Below are positions 42,705 to 54,351 of a stretch of DNA of 64,000 bases, in pieces (the stretch's first letter is position 1; the number at the start of each line of letters is the position of its first letter). This stretch comes from Aporrectodea caliginosa (Eukaryota > Annelida > Clitellata > Crassiclitellata > Lumbricidae). A program made the translations under genes and the position numbers. The stretch covers positions 82,501 through 146,500 of the forward strand of contig JACEVL010000145.1 in assembly GCA_020284085.1 (NCBI GenBank). The letters are read 5' to 3'. Under the pieces are notes generated by a model. It was not told the DNA's origin and ran no database searches. It saw only the letters and a list, made by a program, of their open reading frames with translations.

Positions 42705-42971
42705 CGGATACCAATACAATAGTGGAAGAGTCTCTCTATGCTATTAGGATTAGGTATAGGTAGTTCTTTTTAACGGCTCTATTATTTATTATTGCGAAGC
42801 TGATATGAGTTCCCTCCTACTTTATCCATATTCGGACTGACACCCCCCCTCCCCGCTAAAACGCATTTAGGTCTGGAGACTGGATAAGCTATAAGAGTTT
42901 TAACGAAAGCCTTATCGTAAAAAAAGCGCTGAAGTCGATGGGATAAAACTTGTCGAATAACAAGCATTAGG

Positions 42972-43080
42972 CTAAGGGTCAGTTGCTGTTTAACGACAGT
43001 GTCATGATTTATATAGCGTCGCCCTCCTCCTTTGTCCAGGTTTGGTACTGGCACTACCAGAGTCCGGTCAGTGGCGGAAT
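42972..43080 (+). repeat. R1 dispersed repeat
   Basis: GCTGTTTAACGACAGTGTC, AGCGTCGCCCTCCTCC, GGTACTGGCACTACCAGAG, GGCGGAATT. Confidence 0.8.
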
Positions 43081-43369
43081 TGTGAAACTTGCAAGTCTTA
43101 GTTTCTAATGTTTAACGAACAATATCTTGCCCTACACAACTTCCATTGCTAGAATTGCCTTTGACGTCGATGGAAACATTTCTTGTACAATTTTCTCATA
43201 ATAGTTATTATTTCCGGATGAATGGATCCAGAGTTGAACGACATGATCCAGAGTTGAACGACATCTTATGGTAAGGGTACCATCCATGAACCATAGAATT
43301 ACTTGACCTAATCAACCAGAGTTTAATATTGCAGCCGTGGAGATCATTTTAAAGGTGTCTAATTTTAAA

Positions 43370-43590
43370 CCCGGAAATTAAGTCCCTTTGGGCATATAAT
43401 ATTATGTAGAATGGATGACTTTAGAAAAATAAAAAAACGGAATGATGGGAATTATGGATTGAAAAAAGCACACGAGAAACCCTCTAACAGGGAGTGGACG
43501 GATGATAAGAGGAATTGGTGCGAAAATGATCTTCAGATCTTGAGAATAAACAGCCAAGGATCGGAGACGGTGGAAACAAGTGATGATTGA
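43370..43590 (+). pseudogene. LINE ORF2 C-terminal tail remnant
   Basis: TTGGGCATATAAT ... GTAGAATGGATGAC, then sequence for REWTDDK and NDLQILR with shifts. Confidence 0.5.
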
Positions 43591-43599
43591 AAACCTATG

Positions 43600-43755
43600 T
43601 GACATCTATGGGATACCTGCGTGACACCTACGAGTATGTGACACTTAAGTAACACCTATGGGACACTATGGGACACCTAACGAGACACATATGGGACACC
43701 TGTGGGACTCCTATTGGACACCTGTGGGACACCTATGGGAGAACTCTGTGACACA
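43600..43755 (+). repeat. (GACACCTATGG)n minisatellite
   Basis: GGGACACCTATGGGACAC-type units directly after the LINE tail. Confidence 0.85.
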
Positions 43756-44420
43756 CGAATAGAACAGCCTGGCTATTGCGGACTTGATTTGATATAGCTT
43801 CAGTGTTTAAGCTGGTCTCCCTGACGTGTCGCTGAGATATTTCGAATATTTACATTTACATGTACACTACGTCACTACACAAGTCATAATCATCTAAATT
43901 AGATCCTTTGAAAGTTAGCGACTGGATTGGAAGACTTCAACGAAATATCTTACAAGACAGTTTACGTCAACAGAAATTATTTTGGCTTTATGCATTATTG
44001 TTATTATTACTTTCAAAGTTTGACGTCATCCTACGGCCACCATGGTGATGACTAATTAATTATCAACGATGATAACTAATTAAACAGTTTCCTCTTATCG
44101 ACGTGAACTGCCTTGTTGTAAGATATATTTCTTTAAAGATTATAATTGTATTTGAGTTAATTTTATAACAGTGTCTTTTATCGACAGTTTCTTCCAGATT
44201 AATACATTGAATACACCATTTTTAACGATCTTTGTGCGATTAACGAAATTTTAAATATATATTGTCGTTTGGAAACTATCTAAAGGTGTCGAAGCAGATC
44301 GGAACATCATGAGTGGTTTCTAGTGTTTAACGCCATCTTAAATGTTGCCAACGCATTTTAGAGTTAACCGTCCTTCGTATTATCATCTAGGAACTATGGG
44401 GTAAATGTAATGATTATATA

Positions 44421-44653
44421 TTGTATTTGTATTGTATTTGAACACTTGTTATAGCGCCTCAACCAGATTTCCCATTCAGAGGCGCTCCCCGACTACTGCG
44501 CGAACGCTGAATCGGAGTTTCACGCCGAAGCGCATGAGCAATTGCGAGTGAAGGACTTGCCCAGGGTCCCTACGCGGCGGCTTTGAGGTGGATTCGAACC
44601 CGCAACCCTCCGGCTGCAAGGCACCGAACATACCCCTATACCACCGCGCCCCA
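44421..44653 (-). mobile_element. SINE-B, left half of dimer
   Basis: Minus strand: A box TGGTATAGGGG and B box GGGTTCGAATCC, both perfect to consensus, then CAATTGCTCATGCGCTTCGG and an L2-like end GAGCGCCTCTGAATGG with (AATAC)n. Confidence 0.88.
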
Positions 44654-44824
44654 GTATATTGTGTTGTGTTGTGTGTTGTATTGTACTCCACGTTTATAAT
44701 GCGACCGAGCCACCCGCAGTAAAGATCCGAGAAATTAATCTCTGATAATCCGACCCGACCGGGAAGCGAACCCGGGGCGCCGGCGCGGCGAGCGGGCACC
44801 AACCCACTCGGCCACTCAGGATCC
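44654..44824 (-). mobile_element. SINE-C, right half of dimer
   Basis: Minus strand starts GGATCCTGAGTGGCCGAGTGG (A box TGGCCGAGTGG), B box GGGTTCGCTTCCCGG, tail (AACAC/AATAC). Resembles a Ser/Leu-type tRNA head. Confidence 0.82.
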
Positions 44825-44825
44825 T

Positions 44826-44879
44826 TTTATATATATATATATATACACACATTGGTATCAATCATGCACATCATACACA

Positions 44880-44945
<66 letters not shown>

Positions 44946-45030
44946 TGTGTAGATATATATATGTATAGGTATATATGACATGTGTAGATATAAATATATA
45001 TATATATATATATATATTTATGAGTGTGTA
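44826..45030. repeat. (TA)n tracts
   Basis: Pure TA at 44,882-44,942 and 44,994-45,016, with GAGTGTGTA spacers. Confidence 0.95.
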
Positions 45031-45523
45031 TGTATGCATGTGCGTAGTTGCTGTGTAACGACTCCATCACAGTAGAGGCAGTGAAAGAGTTAAAGAAAGG
45101 AAAGAGTTAAAGAAAGCAAGCAGTAGTTTCTGCTGTTTAGCGACATCTTACGGCTGCCATGGGCGTGAACATCGACTTTAACTTACCTCTAAGTCTAGTT
45201 TATTTCTAAAACTCTAGACGATTTATTCTTCAGTTTACCGATATCTCGTCGTAATATCGTAAATCAGTATTTGAACCTGGGTAGATTCATGTGTGATAGA
45301 GAAAATGATTAGAGTCGACCTCCTATTTACGTACTTTGGTCTGGCATCACCCGTTGGCAGTGGAAGAGTTTTCCGTATACGCTATGATGTGGGTAGTTTT
45401 CTTTTGACGGCGCTATATCATTACGCATATGATAGATGTCCCTCCTCCTTTAACCGTCTTTGGACTGCCATTTCCGAATGCGGTGGTAAGGTCTAGAAAC
45501 TGGATTGGATATAAGAGTTTTAA

Positions 45524-46246
45524 CCCTAGGGCTACCAAGCTTTTTTGTAACACTGGCTACCAAGGGGGGGTGGTCACCACTCCCCTGGATTTCGTGTTTG
45601 GTTTCACATATCATAACTTGTAATATAGTAATGGATTCAGCATTCATTTCTGCACAGAATGGTATATTTAGTTGTACATTATGTGAATGCACCTCGAAAT
45701 TACATCACTTTTAACAACGGAACCCATTAATTAGCGATATTTTATATTATTGCGTACATTTTGTACTTTTTGGATAAACAAATATAAGATTATGTGTGTT
45801 TTGAAACTAATCTATGTATAAAAGATACACACAATCATCCCTACACATGTTTATATAGTATAAATGTACATCCATACATATATATCCATACATACAATGT
45901 ATATATCGGTTTACGTTGTAATGCTGTATTCAGCCATTTTCACACAGATTACGCGTATTATTATTTATTTTGATCACTTCCGGTTTTCATATGACAAAGA
46001 TGTAGGTATGCAAATGAAGCCCTGCATTCCCTCTAAAGAATGGTATAATTGTTTCTCTTCTAGGAAGAATAGTCAATAAGCTATAGTCGAAAAACTAAGG
46101 GGTGGTGGTATCCACCATGATGTTTACCTCAAAATGTGCGCCAATGAATCTGCTACAGCTACCTAAAATGCAAAAATTATATTCCATATGGAAAAAAAAT
46201 TATGCATGAAAACGTTGCCACCCCCCGCCCCTTGGTAGCCCGAGGG
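45524..46246. mobile_element. TTAA MITE, copy 2, 723 bp
   Basis: TTAA at 45,520-45,523 and 46,247-46,250; ends CCCTAGGGCTACCAAG / CCCTCGGGCTACCAAG. Paralogous units read TAAGAGTTTTAACGAAA without the insertion (42,890, and similar at 32,925). Confidence 0.88.
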
Positions 46247-46721
46247 TTAAGAAACCTTATTGTGTAAAAGTTCGCCGGTATCGAGTGGACAAACTTGTCG
46301 AATAACAATTGTTAATGGTCATTTGCTGTTTAACTAGTCTGTTTCTTAACAATTCTTTTGTTTAGTATTCTGTGTTTAACGACGTCTTGTGGTTGCCAGG
46401 ACCCTTTACGTCGAGCTTATAATAATTTTATTACGTATTAATTCCACGAACTCTCTGATATTATAATGTTTGAACGAAAATTTCGTGTATAATTATAGCG
46501 TTGTTTAAAACTTATTTAGAGGTGTTAAAGCAGATCGCAACATTATTCGTAGTTTGCGGTGTATAACGGCATCTTATAAGTTGCGAGCTTCGTTAGCCTA
46601 GCGTTCATATTATGTGGCTACATTCTATTTATTAAAGCTTGAGGATCAAACACCGCCACTTTTCTAACTGTGGTGGTGCCAGTCCCTAGCCTGGATAAAG
46701 GAGGAAGGCGATAACAATGGT

Positions 46722-47000
46722 CTCGGAGAACCGGACAGAGATAGAAAAAGTAATCCAGGGAAACTCAAGAGTTAAAGCCTACAAGTAAATTTTGTGAGGC
46801 TGTTGGCGTGTGTCGAGCCAGATATAGTGGATCTTGTTCGGGTTTAGCCGTAGGCAGCTGGAAAAAGGTCTGCATGGCGATTGGCGAGGCTAATTTCGCG
46901 GACCACAACAGCAGCTGCAGATTCCAGGCAGTGAACATATGCCTGAAGGTCGTCTGCATAAGATGGATGCAAGACAACACCAGTCGCCGAGGTCTAAGGG
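46722..47000 (-). pseudogene. L2-like LINE RT remnant
   Basis: SYADDLQAYVHC and TLEFPWITFSISVRF on the minus strand in different frames; paralogous to 37,541-37,925 but more decayed. Confidence 0.65.
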
Positions 47001-47527
47001 AAAGATAACGCTTTGATCATTTGGATGGTTCCCGAGTTAACGACATCTTAAGACAACAAAGACCATTGACGTCGCAAGCAAATAATTTAAGTTAACGCAT
47101 TTATTATTAGTATTTCCAAAAGTTTAGCGACATACAATGGCCGTTGACGTCTTAAAGCCGATAATTGTATTTCAGTTTCTTATGTGTTTCTTTTATCGAT
47201 TGTGCCTTCCCTCTTAGTGCATTAAATTTTATGAGAAATTAAATTCAATACATTAAAGGAAAATTTTGAATATTATAACATCGTTTATAAGTTATTTAAA
47301 GGTGTCGAGACCCTGGAAGCAGTTGGTAGCGATATTGATAGATTCAATTATAATTTCCCACAGTCGTTAGCGTCGAAGTAATTCGTAAATCATCTATTGG
47401 GTAAATTTAGTGATTATAATATTATGCGTGTGTTTATGTCTGTGTGTGTATGTGTGTGTGTTGCGGGCGCGTGTGTATGCCTGTGTGTTTGCCTGTGTGC
47501 ATATAATATGTAGTTACTGTTTAACGT

Positions 47528-47930
47528 CGCAAATTCCTCGGACAGACTATATCAGCGTTGTTCCTTGTTTGAGCTGCAATAGCCAGTGTAAGGTTAACTT
47601 CAATTGTGAGGACTTGAACACTATCGCCTCAAATCTTGGAACGACAGCGTGCAAAGCGATGGCCCTCCTCCACACATTTACAGGATCAGACATAGTCTTC
47701 GTTCATGTTCAATGGATTTGCAACTGTCGTCGACACTCCATTTCAGACATCGCCAAGGCAAAGTGGCGGCGAAATTCGTCTGTAGGCTGTACTCCAACGA
47801 CTCGAACGATGATAATTATTGACGTTGACCTCGTCCGAATGAAGATGTTCTCACAGAAGACTAGGGACGTGGAGAGAATCTTGCCCAACGAATGATGCGT
47901 TGGATTAACATCTCAAAAGGGAGGGGGTTT
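47528..47930 (+). pseudogene. Pseudogene of an uncharacterised metazoan family (HxFTGxD ... PPTxxAL motifs)
   Basis: Reads DLNTIASNLGTTACKAMAL followed by LHTFTGSDI, then after a frameshift SSFMFNGFAT, later MFSQKTRDVERILP and, in another frame, PTNDALD-stop-HLK. From memory these blocks match a widespread uncharacterised protein family in invertebrates with HAFTGCDT and PPTxxALxQHxKR motifs, often repeated in genomes and possibly transposon-linked. At least two frameshifts and a stop; not functional. It lies in the long unit where R1 would begin. Confidence 0.55.
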
Positions 47931-48062
47931 CGAACCCAACGCTTATATTTTTAGTTGAATGCTTTTCCCCTCTGATCAAAATTGATCTGTAGACCATTAA
48001 CCTCAAATTGATACTGAAAACGAAACATTTACATCAATTGGAAATGACTGAAGCAATTGCAC

Positions 48063-48156
48063 GCCTGCGTCATAAATAAAGATGATTAGCGTCGCCCTGC
48101 GTAATCCAGGCTTGTGACTGGCACTATTAGAGTAGGCCTACGAGTAGCGGCGGAGT
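48063..48156 (+). repeat. R1 dispersed repeat
   Basis: CTGCGTCATAAATAAAGATG, TTAGCGTCGCCCTGC, GTGACTGGCACTATTAGAGT, GGCGGAGTT. Confidence 0.78.
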
Positions 48157-48255
48157 TAAAGACTTACGATTAGCAGTGGTTCCCATTGTTTAACGACATC
48201 TTACGGCTGCTATGGACTTGACTTTAGCTTACCTGTAATGCTAGCTTATTATTAA

Positions 48256-49042
48256 CCCTCAGGCTACCGAGGTTTTGTAACATGGCCACCAAGGGGGTGG
48301 TAACTGAAATCCAGGGGGTGGTAACCCCCTGGATTTCGGGTTTGTTTTTCACATATCATATCTTGTAATACAGCAGTGGATTCAGCATTCATTTTTGAAC
48401 AAAATGGTATATTTAGTTGTACATTATGTGAATGAACCTCGAAATTACATAAGTTTTAACAACGGAACCGATAATTAGCGATTTTTCTATTTTTGCTTAC
48501 ATTTTGTACTTTTTGGATAAACAAATATAAGATTATGTGTGTTTTGAAACTGAACTATGTATCCAAGAACATTTGAAACATAATGATGCTTCATTTGTTA
48601 CAAAAACCTACAAACTAGTCCATAGTCTGTATTAGGTACAGCGAAATTGTGATGCTGCATTCAGCCATTTTCACATATAACGCGTATTATTATTTATTTT
48701 TATCACTTCCAGTGTTCAAAAGACAAATAAATATGCAAGCAAATGAAGCCCTGCATTCCCTCTATAGAAAGGTATTTTTGTTTCTCTTCTACGAATAAGA
48801 CTGAATAAGCTATGATCGAGAAACTAAGGGGTGGGGTGATCTCCACCCCTCTGGTACCTCGGCTATATCGGGTATAACGGTTGAGCGGCGTGTGATACCA
48901 TCATGACATTTACGTCAAAATGTGCGCCAATGAATCTGCTACAGCTACCTAAAATGTAAAAATTACATTCCATATGAAAATAAAGTTGTATGCATAAAAA
49001 CGTAGGGGTGGTGGTAACCATCCCCCCTTGGTAGCCCGAGGG
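48256..49042. mobile_element. TTAA MITE, copy 3, 787 bp
   Basis: TTAA at 48,252-48,255 and 49,043-49,046; ends CCCTCAGGCTACCGAG and, inverted, CCCTCGGGCTACCAAG. More diverged than copies 1, 2 and 5. Confidence 0.85.
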
Positions 49043-49219
49043 TTAAAAATCGAGGCGATTTTTAATCATTCACCTCATCGTAATTTCATAAATTAGCGAT
49101 TGAATGTGGGTGGATTCTGTTAACGAAGCCGTGGCATAAGGAAAACAATTGGCGTCGACCTCCTATTTCCGTGCTTTGGCCTGGCATCACCCGAAATGCA
49201 GGCAACGGAAGAGTAATAT

Positions 49220-49300
49220 GGATGATTGCCGTGACCCTCCTCCTTTCTCCAGGTTTGGGACTGGCACTACCAGAGTACGAACAGTGCCCGAGTTGTGGAA
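49220..49300 (+). repeat. R1 fragment
   Basis: GACCCTCCTCCTTTCTCCAG, GGGACTGGCACTACCAGAG. Confidence 0.7.
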
Positions 49301-49597
49301 TTTGCAAGTAGTAGTTTCTAATGTTTAACCAACAAAATTGTTTGCTACTGAAAACTTGAAGAGACCTTCAATTATTGAACGCAATCGAAAATGATATATA
49401 TAGGACCTGGTAAAACTATGTTAAAGGTGTCTAAGGATATCAGCATTATCAGCAGAATCCTGTGTTTGACAAAATCCTGCGGCTACCAGGGTTTTTGATG
49501 TCGCAATAACCTTGCCTCTTTCATTCTATTATCGACATTTTCCTCTACAATTTAGTAAGTAAGGTCTGTAGACAACGAGACGTTGGTTGCTTGGTTG

Positions 49598-49700
49598 CTG
49601 TTTAACGACGCTATGTCATAACAAGGAAGATGGAGTCGCCCTCCTCTTTTATCCAGACTTGGGACTGGTAATATTCGAGTACGGGCGATGGCAGAGTTCC
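49598..49700 (+). repeat. R1 dispersed repeat
   Basis: GCTGTTTAACGACGCTATG, GAGTCGCCCTCCTC, GGGACTGGTAATATTCG. Confidence 0.75.
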
Positions 49701-50084
49701 AAAATTAAATGATCGCATTTGATAAAAAATATTTTCTACAGTTGTCTAAGTTGAGGTCCTCATTTTATGGAATATTACCAATAATTATATACTCGTATAT
49801 TACCAATAATTGTTTAAGGACCGCTTGACGTCGGCTTTACATTCAAATTAAGCAGCTAAATTCTTTTTTCATTAGAACTCCAAGGTCCATCCGTTGGCAT
49901 AAAATACCGCTGACATCGATCGAATAATTCCTTGTGCAGTTTTCTCACAATAATGTCCGGTTGAATGGATCCAGAGTTAAACGATATCTTATGGCAAGAC
50001 TACGATAAACCGTTAATTAGATAAACCAATCATCCTGACTGTTAATATAGAAGCCTTGTAGACTATTTTAAAGGTGTTTAAAGT

Positions 50085-50372
50085 TAGAGAAGATAATTGA
50101 GTTCATTTGGGCATTTGGACATATAATATGTAGAATTGATGACAACAGAAATATAAAAATGTGATGATGTGAATTATGGATGGAAAAAGCACACGAGAAA
50201 CCCCCTAACAGGGAGCTAATAGATGATAAGAGGAATTGGTACGAAAATGATCTTCAGATCTTGAGAAAAACAGCCAAGGATCGGAGATTGTGGAAACAAG
50301 TGATGATGCATACATTGGACAAATATGTTACACGTATAGCAAACCTATGGGACAACCATGGGATATGTAGGT
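50085..50372 (+). pseudogene. LINE ORF2 C-terminal tail
   Basis: From about 50,180 the frame reads MEKAHEKPPNRELIDDKRNW, NDLQILRKTAKDRRLWKQVM, the best-kept version of this tail in the window. Confidence 0.6.
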
Positions 50373-50555
50373 GACACCTATGTGACACCTATGCGACACT
50401 TAAGCGACACCTATGGGACAGCTATGGGGAACCTATGTGACACCTATGCGACACTTAAGTGACATCTATGGGACAACTATGGGGAACCTATGGGACACCT
50501 ATGGATACGTATATGGCACCATTGGTACAACGATGGGAGAACTCTGGGACACACG
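50365..50555 (+). repeat. (GACACCTATGG)n minisatellite
   Basis: GGTGACACCTATGTGACACC-type units after the LINE tail. Confidence 0.87.
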
Positions 50556-51084
50556 AATAGAACAGCCTGCATGCCTATTGCGGACTTGATTTTATATAGC
50601 CCCAGTGCTTAAGCAGGTCTCCCTTACGTGGCTTTATGTGGCGCTGCGAAATTTCGAAGGTTTACCTTTACACGTACATTACGTCATCGCACATGTCATC
50701 TCCATTTGATCCTTTGAAAGTTAGCGACTCTATTGGAAGACTTCAACGAAATATCTTACAAAGCAGTTTACGTCGATAAGAGGAAACTGCTTGATTATTT
50801 ATCACCGTTGTTATAAAAGTAGTTAACAGCGCTGGATGGACAGCCATTGGATGGATCCAGAGTTTAACGACATCTTATGGCAATAAAGGCCGTTGACGTC
50901 GACAGAAATTATCTTGGCTTAATGCATTAGGCCCTAGGCCTACTATTATTATTATTTTCAATGTTCGACGCCATCTTACGGCTAACATGGCCGTTGACTT
51001 CTTTCAAGATAATAATTGTATTTGAGTTAATTTTATTGACAGTTTCTTCGAGCTTAAAACATTGGAAGAAATAATTTTAATTTT

Positions 51085-51190
51085 TTATTCCGTAGTTTAA
51101 CGTCATCATATGACATCAAAGGCCGTTGACGACAATTCAAAATTATGTACAATACAGTTGAAACAAAATTGATAGAGTTAAAAAGGCATC
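51085..51190 (+). repeat. R2 box (ATGACATCAAAGG type) and decayed R3
   Basis: GTAGTTTAACGTCATCATATG, GGCCGTTGACGACAATTC, AAAAAGGCATCTAAGC; close twin of 26,600-26,720. Confidence 0.75.
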
Positions 51191-51290
51191 TAAGCGTTTG
51201 CGCAGTAGTCGGGAGCGCCTCTCAATGGGAAATCTGGTTGGGGCGCTATAACAAGTGTTCAAATACAATACAATACAATACAATAAACAA
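51191..51290 (+). mobile_element. SINE-B 3' fragment
   Basis: CAGTAGTCGGGAGCGCCTC, GGGAAATCTGGTTGGGGCGC, (AATAC)n. Confidence 0.78.
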
Positions 51291-51714
51291 TGCTTATTAT
51301 TATTAATCCAATATTTAACGACATCCTATAGCTACAAGACTGTTGACGTCTTTAAGTTTTTGGTGTAGGCCTATTTCAGTTCATTTTATTGTAATGTTCT
51401 CATAAGTTTTCTTTCTCTTTTCTCGTCTTTGATTCCGTTTCTGATAGGATGTTGACGTATTTAAAGTTTCTGACGGATTAAGTTCATTTTCGTATACTGT
51501 CTTTCATCAGTTTGCTTTCTCTTTTCCCGGCTTGGATTCCATTTCTAACAGGATGCTGCGATTTGACAGGTGATTGTTGTCGATCTCTTATTCATTTAAA
51601 TCATTAAACAATGCTTGAAACGAAATTTTGATTAGAAATTTTGAATAATGACCCAATCAGCCAGCGTTTAATATTGCAGCCGTGGAGATTATTTTAAAGG
51701 TGTCGAATTTTGGA
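51291..51714. other. Decayed R2 series and unassigned
   Basis: TTTAACGACATCCTATAGC near 51,312 and an R3 box ATTTTAAAGGTGTCGAATT at 51,692; duplicated TTTTCTCGTCTTTGATTCC / TTTTCCCGGCTTGGATTCC segments. Confidence 0.45.
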
Positions 51715-51870
51715 CAATGAAATTGAGTCTATTTGGGCATATACGTAGAATGGATAACAATGGAAAAATAAAAATGTGATGATGAGAATACATGGATGGA
51801 AGAGGGTGACGAGAAACCCTGTAATAGGGAGTGAACGGATAGGTGCGAACAAGATGGATTGGTTATGTCA
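51715..51870 (+). pseudogene. LINE ORF2 C-terminal tail remnant
   Basis: SLFGHIRRMDNNGKIK, then frameshifted sequence ending near GAGTGAACGGATAGG. Confidence 0.5.
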
Positions 51871-51889
51871 AAATAGCCCTTCCAATATC

Positions 51890-52200
51890 ACTAATATTCA
51901 TTGTATAACGACTTAAAGTAGAACATCAGACACAGTTTATGGTACAGATACATGTACATTGTCACAAAATGATTTGATGCAAATGTTAAACAATATTTCG
52001 CACTAATTGTCGCACACAAGAAATCTTAGAGTCAAGTCAGTCGACCTTACGTTTGAACGGAACTGTTGAATATATAACATCGGTCTAAACCTATTTAAAG
52101 GTGTCCAAAGACCTCGGAATATTATTAGTTGTATATAGTGTTTAACTGGACTGACCCTACCAAAGTTCGGGCTCTCATAGAAATGATTTACAGGAACATA
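51890..52200 (+). repeat. AT-rich module and R3 unit
   Basis: CACTAATTGTCGCACACAAG, GTTTGAACGGAACTGTTG, AATATATAACATCGG, ATTTAAAGGTGTCCAAAG at 52,096. Confidence 0.7.
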
Positions 52201-52201
52201 C

Positions 52202-52320
52202 GGCAATTCATTCATTCATTCATTCATTCATTCATTCATTCATTCATTCATTCATTCATTCAGAGAACTTATATAGCGCCCCTCCAAGATAACCTACTCA
52301 GAGGCGCTCGGCAATACACG
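52202..52320 (-). mobile_element. L2-like LINE 3' end with (ATTC)n tail
   Basis: Fifteen ATTC units, then TTATATAGCGCCCCTCC and ACTCAGAGGCGCTCGG. Confidence 0.75.
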
Positions 52321-52554
52321 GGAGTGCTTCAATGGTCTTTGTGGACTCAGTGTGGAACCTCGAAAATTAGCGATTGGATTGTATCCAATAGTTAACTAAA
52401 TATCTTCTGGCAACAAAGGCCGTTGACGGCCACAGAAATATTTTTAGCTGAATACATTTATTATTATTGTTACAAAGTTTAACGACATCTTACAACTGCA
52501 ATGGCCGTTGACGTCTTTAAAGATAATAATTATATATCAGTTCATTTTGCTGTT
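52321..52554 (+). repeat. R2 boxes
   Basis: TATCTTCTGGCAACAAAGG with GGCCGTTGACGGCC, and GTTTAACGACATCTTACAAC with GGCCGTTGACGTC. Confidence 0.6.
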
Positions 52555-52650
52555 GTTAGTTGCTGCTTAAGGACGCAGTGTCATAATAGAGATGATTAGC
52601 GTCTCCCTCCTAATTTTCCTGGCTTTGGACTGGAGCTTCCACAGTTAGGG
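52555..52650 (+). repeat. R1 dispersed repeat
   Basis: GGACGCAGTGTCATAATAGAG, TTAGCGTCTCCCTCC; the right third is decayed. Confidence 0.7.
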
Positions 52651-52807
52651 TAGTGGCCTAGTTCTCAGTTCGTTTTTAAATTTTTTAAAAGGTCTTTTGT
52701 CATTTGCGTTCTTCTGAATTGTTTCAATTGCATAACTGTAAACTGTACCGGTTGCGATGTGTCAACCGGATTGTTTCAATAAAGGAAGAATTTTTATAAT
52801 TTTTTAA

Positions 52808-53050
52808 TTTTCGTTCCTAGGACTAGGACTGCCTTGGCTCAACGCCGGGCATTTGCTGTGGTTGGTCCCTATACTTGGAATAACCTTCCCCTCATTAAGG
52901 GATAAAATAATGACTTGTTTTTCCTCTTTGGTCTCTCGTTCTTTAAAGACGTTTCTTTTCCCCCGGGGTTTTCGTGCTGAGAGCGCTTCTGAATAGTTAT
53001 TCTGAGAGAGGCGCTATATAAATCTTTAGATACAATACAATACAATATAC
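52808..53050 (+). mobile_element. L2-like LINE 3' fragment
   Basis: FVPRTRTALAQRRAFAVVGP, then GAGAGAGGCGCTATATAAATC and (AATAC)n. Very close to 41,885-42,150. Confidence 0.82.
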
Positions 53051-53562
53051 AATTATTATTTTTAAGAGTCTCATTTATCGCTAGTTTCTTCGTGCTTAAT
53101 TACTTGCCCCGATATCCAACTTAATAAACAAATGAAAATTTGAATAATTATATAGCTTCGTTAAAACATATTTAAAGGTGTCTAAGCAGATCATGCCAGT
53201 ATCATTAGTATCCAGTTTTTAACGACATCTTGTGGCTGCTAGGACCGCTAACGTCGACCTTAAATTACATTATAATTTCCACGATCTTACTGCTAGTAAT
53301 ATTACAATGCTTGAACGAAAATGTCGTCTATGTAACGTAGTTAAAAACTTATTTGAAGCTGTTCGAAGCAGATCGCAACATTATTCGTGGTTTGCGGTGT
53401 CTAACGGCATCTTATAAGTTGCCAGCCACGTTGGCGTTCCTATTATATTGCTAAATTCTTTTTTATTAAAGCTTCAGGAAAACACTCCGCCACTATCCTA
53501 ACTGTGGTAGTGCTAGTCCATAGTCTGCATAAAGGAGGAGGGCGACGTCAAAGGTCTTTTGA
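53051..53562 (+). repeat. Two R3 units and an inverse R1
   Basis: ATTTAAAGGTGTCTAAGCAG at 53,170 with GTTTTTAACGACATCTTGTGG (core), a decayed R3 at 53,352 with AAGCAGATCGCAACATTATT, and R1 (-) at 53,488-53,562. Confidence 0.7.
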
Positions 53563-54350
53563 CGTCGACACAGATATGTTTATTACATTGGCATGATTAT
53601 ATCCCAATTTCCAGTAATTTAATATAGATGAGATTTAGATTATTTTACCAAGAAAGGCAATTGACGTCAATAAGATCAATTAAAGCGTTGGCTGTGACAA
53701 AAACATACTGGACCTCAATAATTTACGGACCGATATGTGAATATACAGTATAATAGATATCATCGTTGATGGGAAGAAACGTGAAATCAGACATTAAAAG
53801 AACGTACTTGATAAAAAAAACTAGGGTACACATATTGTGATAGAATGATCCCCTAAGAGGGAGTGAACGGATTTTTATTCCAAGGTTTAACATCGTCCTA
53901 TGTCAACAAAGGGCGTTGACAGCAGATCATAATGAGCATCATAGATGTAGACAGGATCAGGAAGCTATGGAAACAAGCTGATGAATCTAGTGCATTGGTT
54001 CAAACCTATTCCTAGGTGTCTACACAACTATGAAACCCATATGTAGCATCCAATCTTTAACTGGATTGGCACAACTAGAAGGACATTATACTATATTAGA
54101 AGAAGTTTCTCGTGAAGTGGCGCTATGTAAATTTACGATGACTATTAAATTTTGGACACCTTTGGCCCATGGGTCGTGGTAGTGATGATGAACTTTAGCC
54201 CCTTTTTTAGGTAATGTAATCAATTGGCGTCGACCATAATTAATATTATGTGACGAAATTTTTACTTTTAAAGCTTTATGATTCACCAGTTTAACAATGT
54301 CTTTTACCAACAAAGGCAGTTGACGTCAATAGGATCATTAAAGCGCTGGG
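53563..54350. other. Decayed module sequence
   Basis: GGCCCATGGGTCGTG and the following 90 bp recur at 60,045-60,135; GTTTAACAATGTCTTTTACC likewise near 60,153. No gene. Confidence 0.5.
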
Positions 54351-54351
54351 A

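Larger units (their letters stand above)
41640..44395 (+). repeat. Composite long unit, copy 2
   Basis: GT-rich tract, R1 (41,740-41,838), CTGGCATCAC-type variant split by an ~840-bp insertion (41,880-42,720), R1 (42,972-43,080), R3 (43,350), LINE tail, GACACC minisatellite, R2, R3 (44,281). Confidence 0.72.
45031..47390 (+). repeat. Composite short unit, copy 2
   Basis: R1 (45,048-45,115), R2, CTGGCATCACCCG variants, TTAA MITE insertion, R3 (46,513), R2, inverse R1 (46,655-46,722), LINE RT remnant, R2 pair, R3 (47,296). Confidence 0.75.
47395..51070 (+). repeat. Composite long unit, copy 3
   Basis: GT-rich tract, pseudogene insertion, R1 (48,063-48,156), R2, TTAA MITE, CTGGCATCACCCG variant (49,130-49,215), R1 (49,220-49,300; 49,598-49,700), R3 (49,423; 50,070), LINE tail, GACACC minisatellite, R2 pair (50,850-51,000). 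Confidence 0.75.

Noticed and set aside
47410..47895. Intact 161-codon gene
   Set aside because: The first third is GT-microsatellite translation and the rest is a frameshifted pseudogene.
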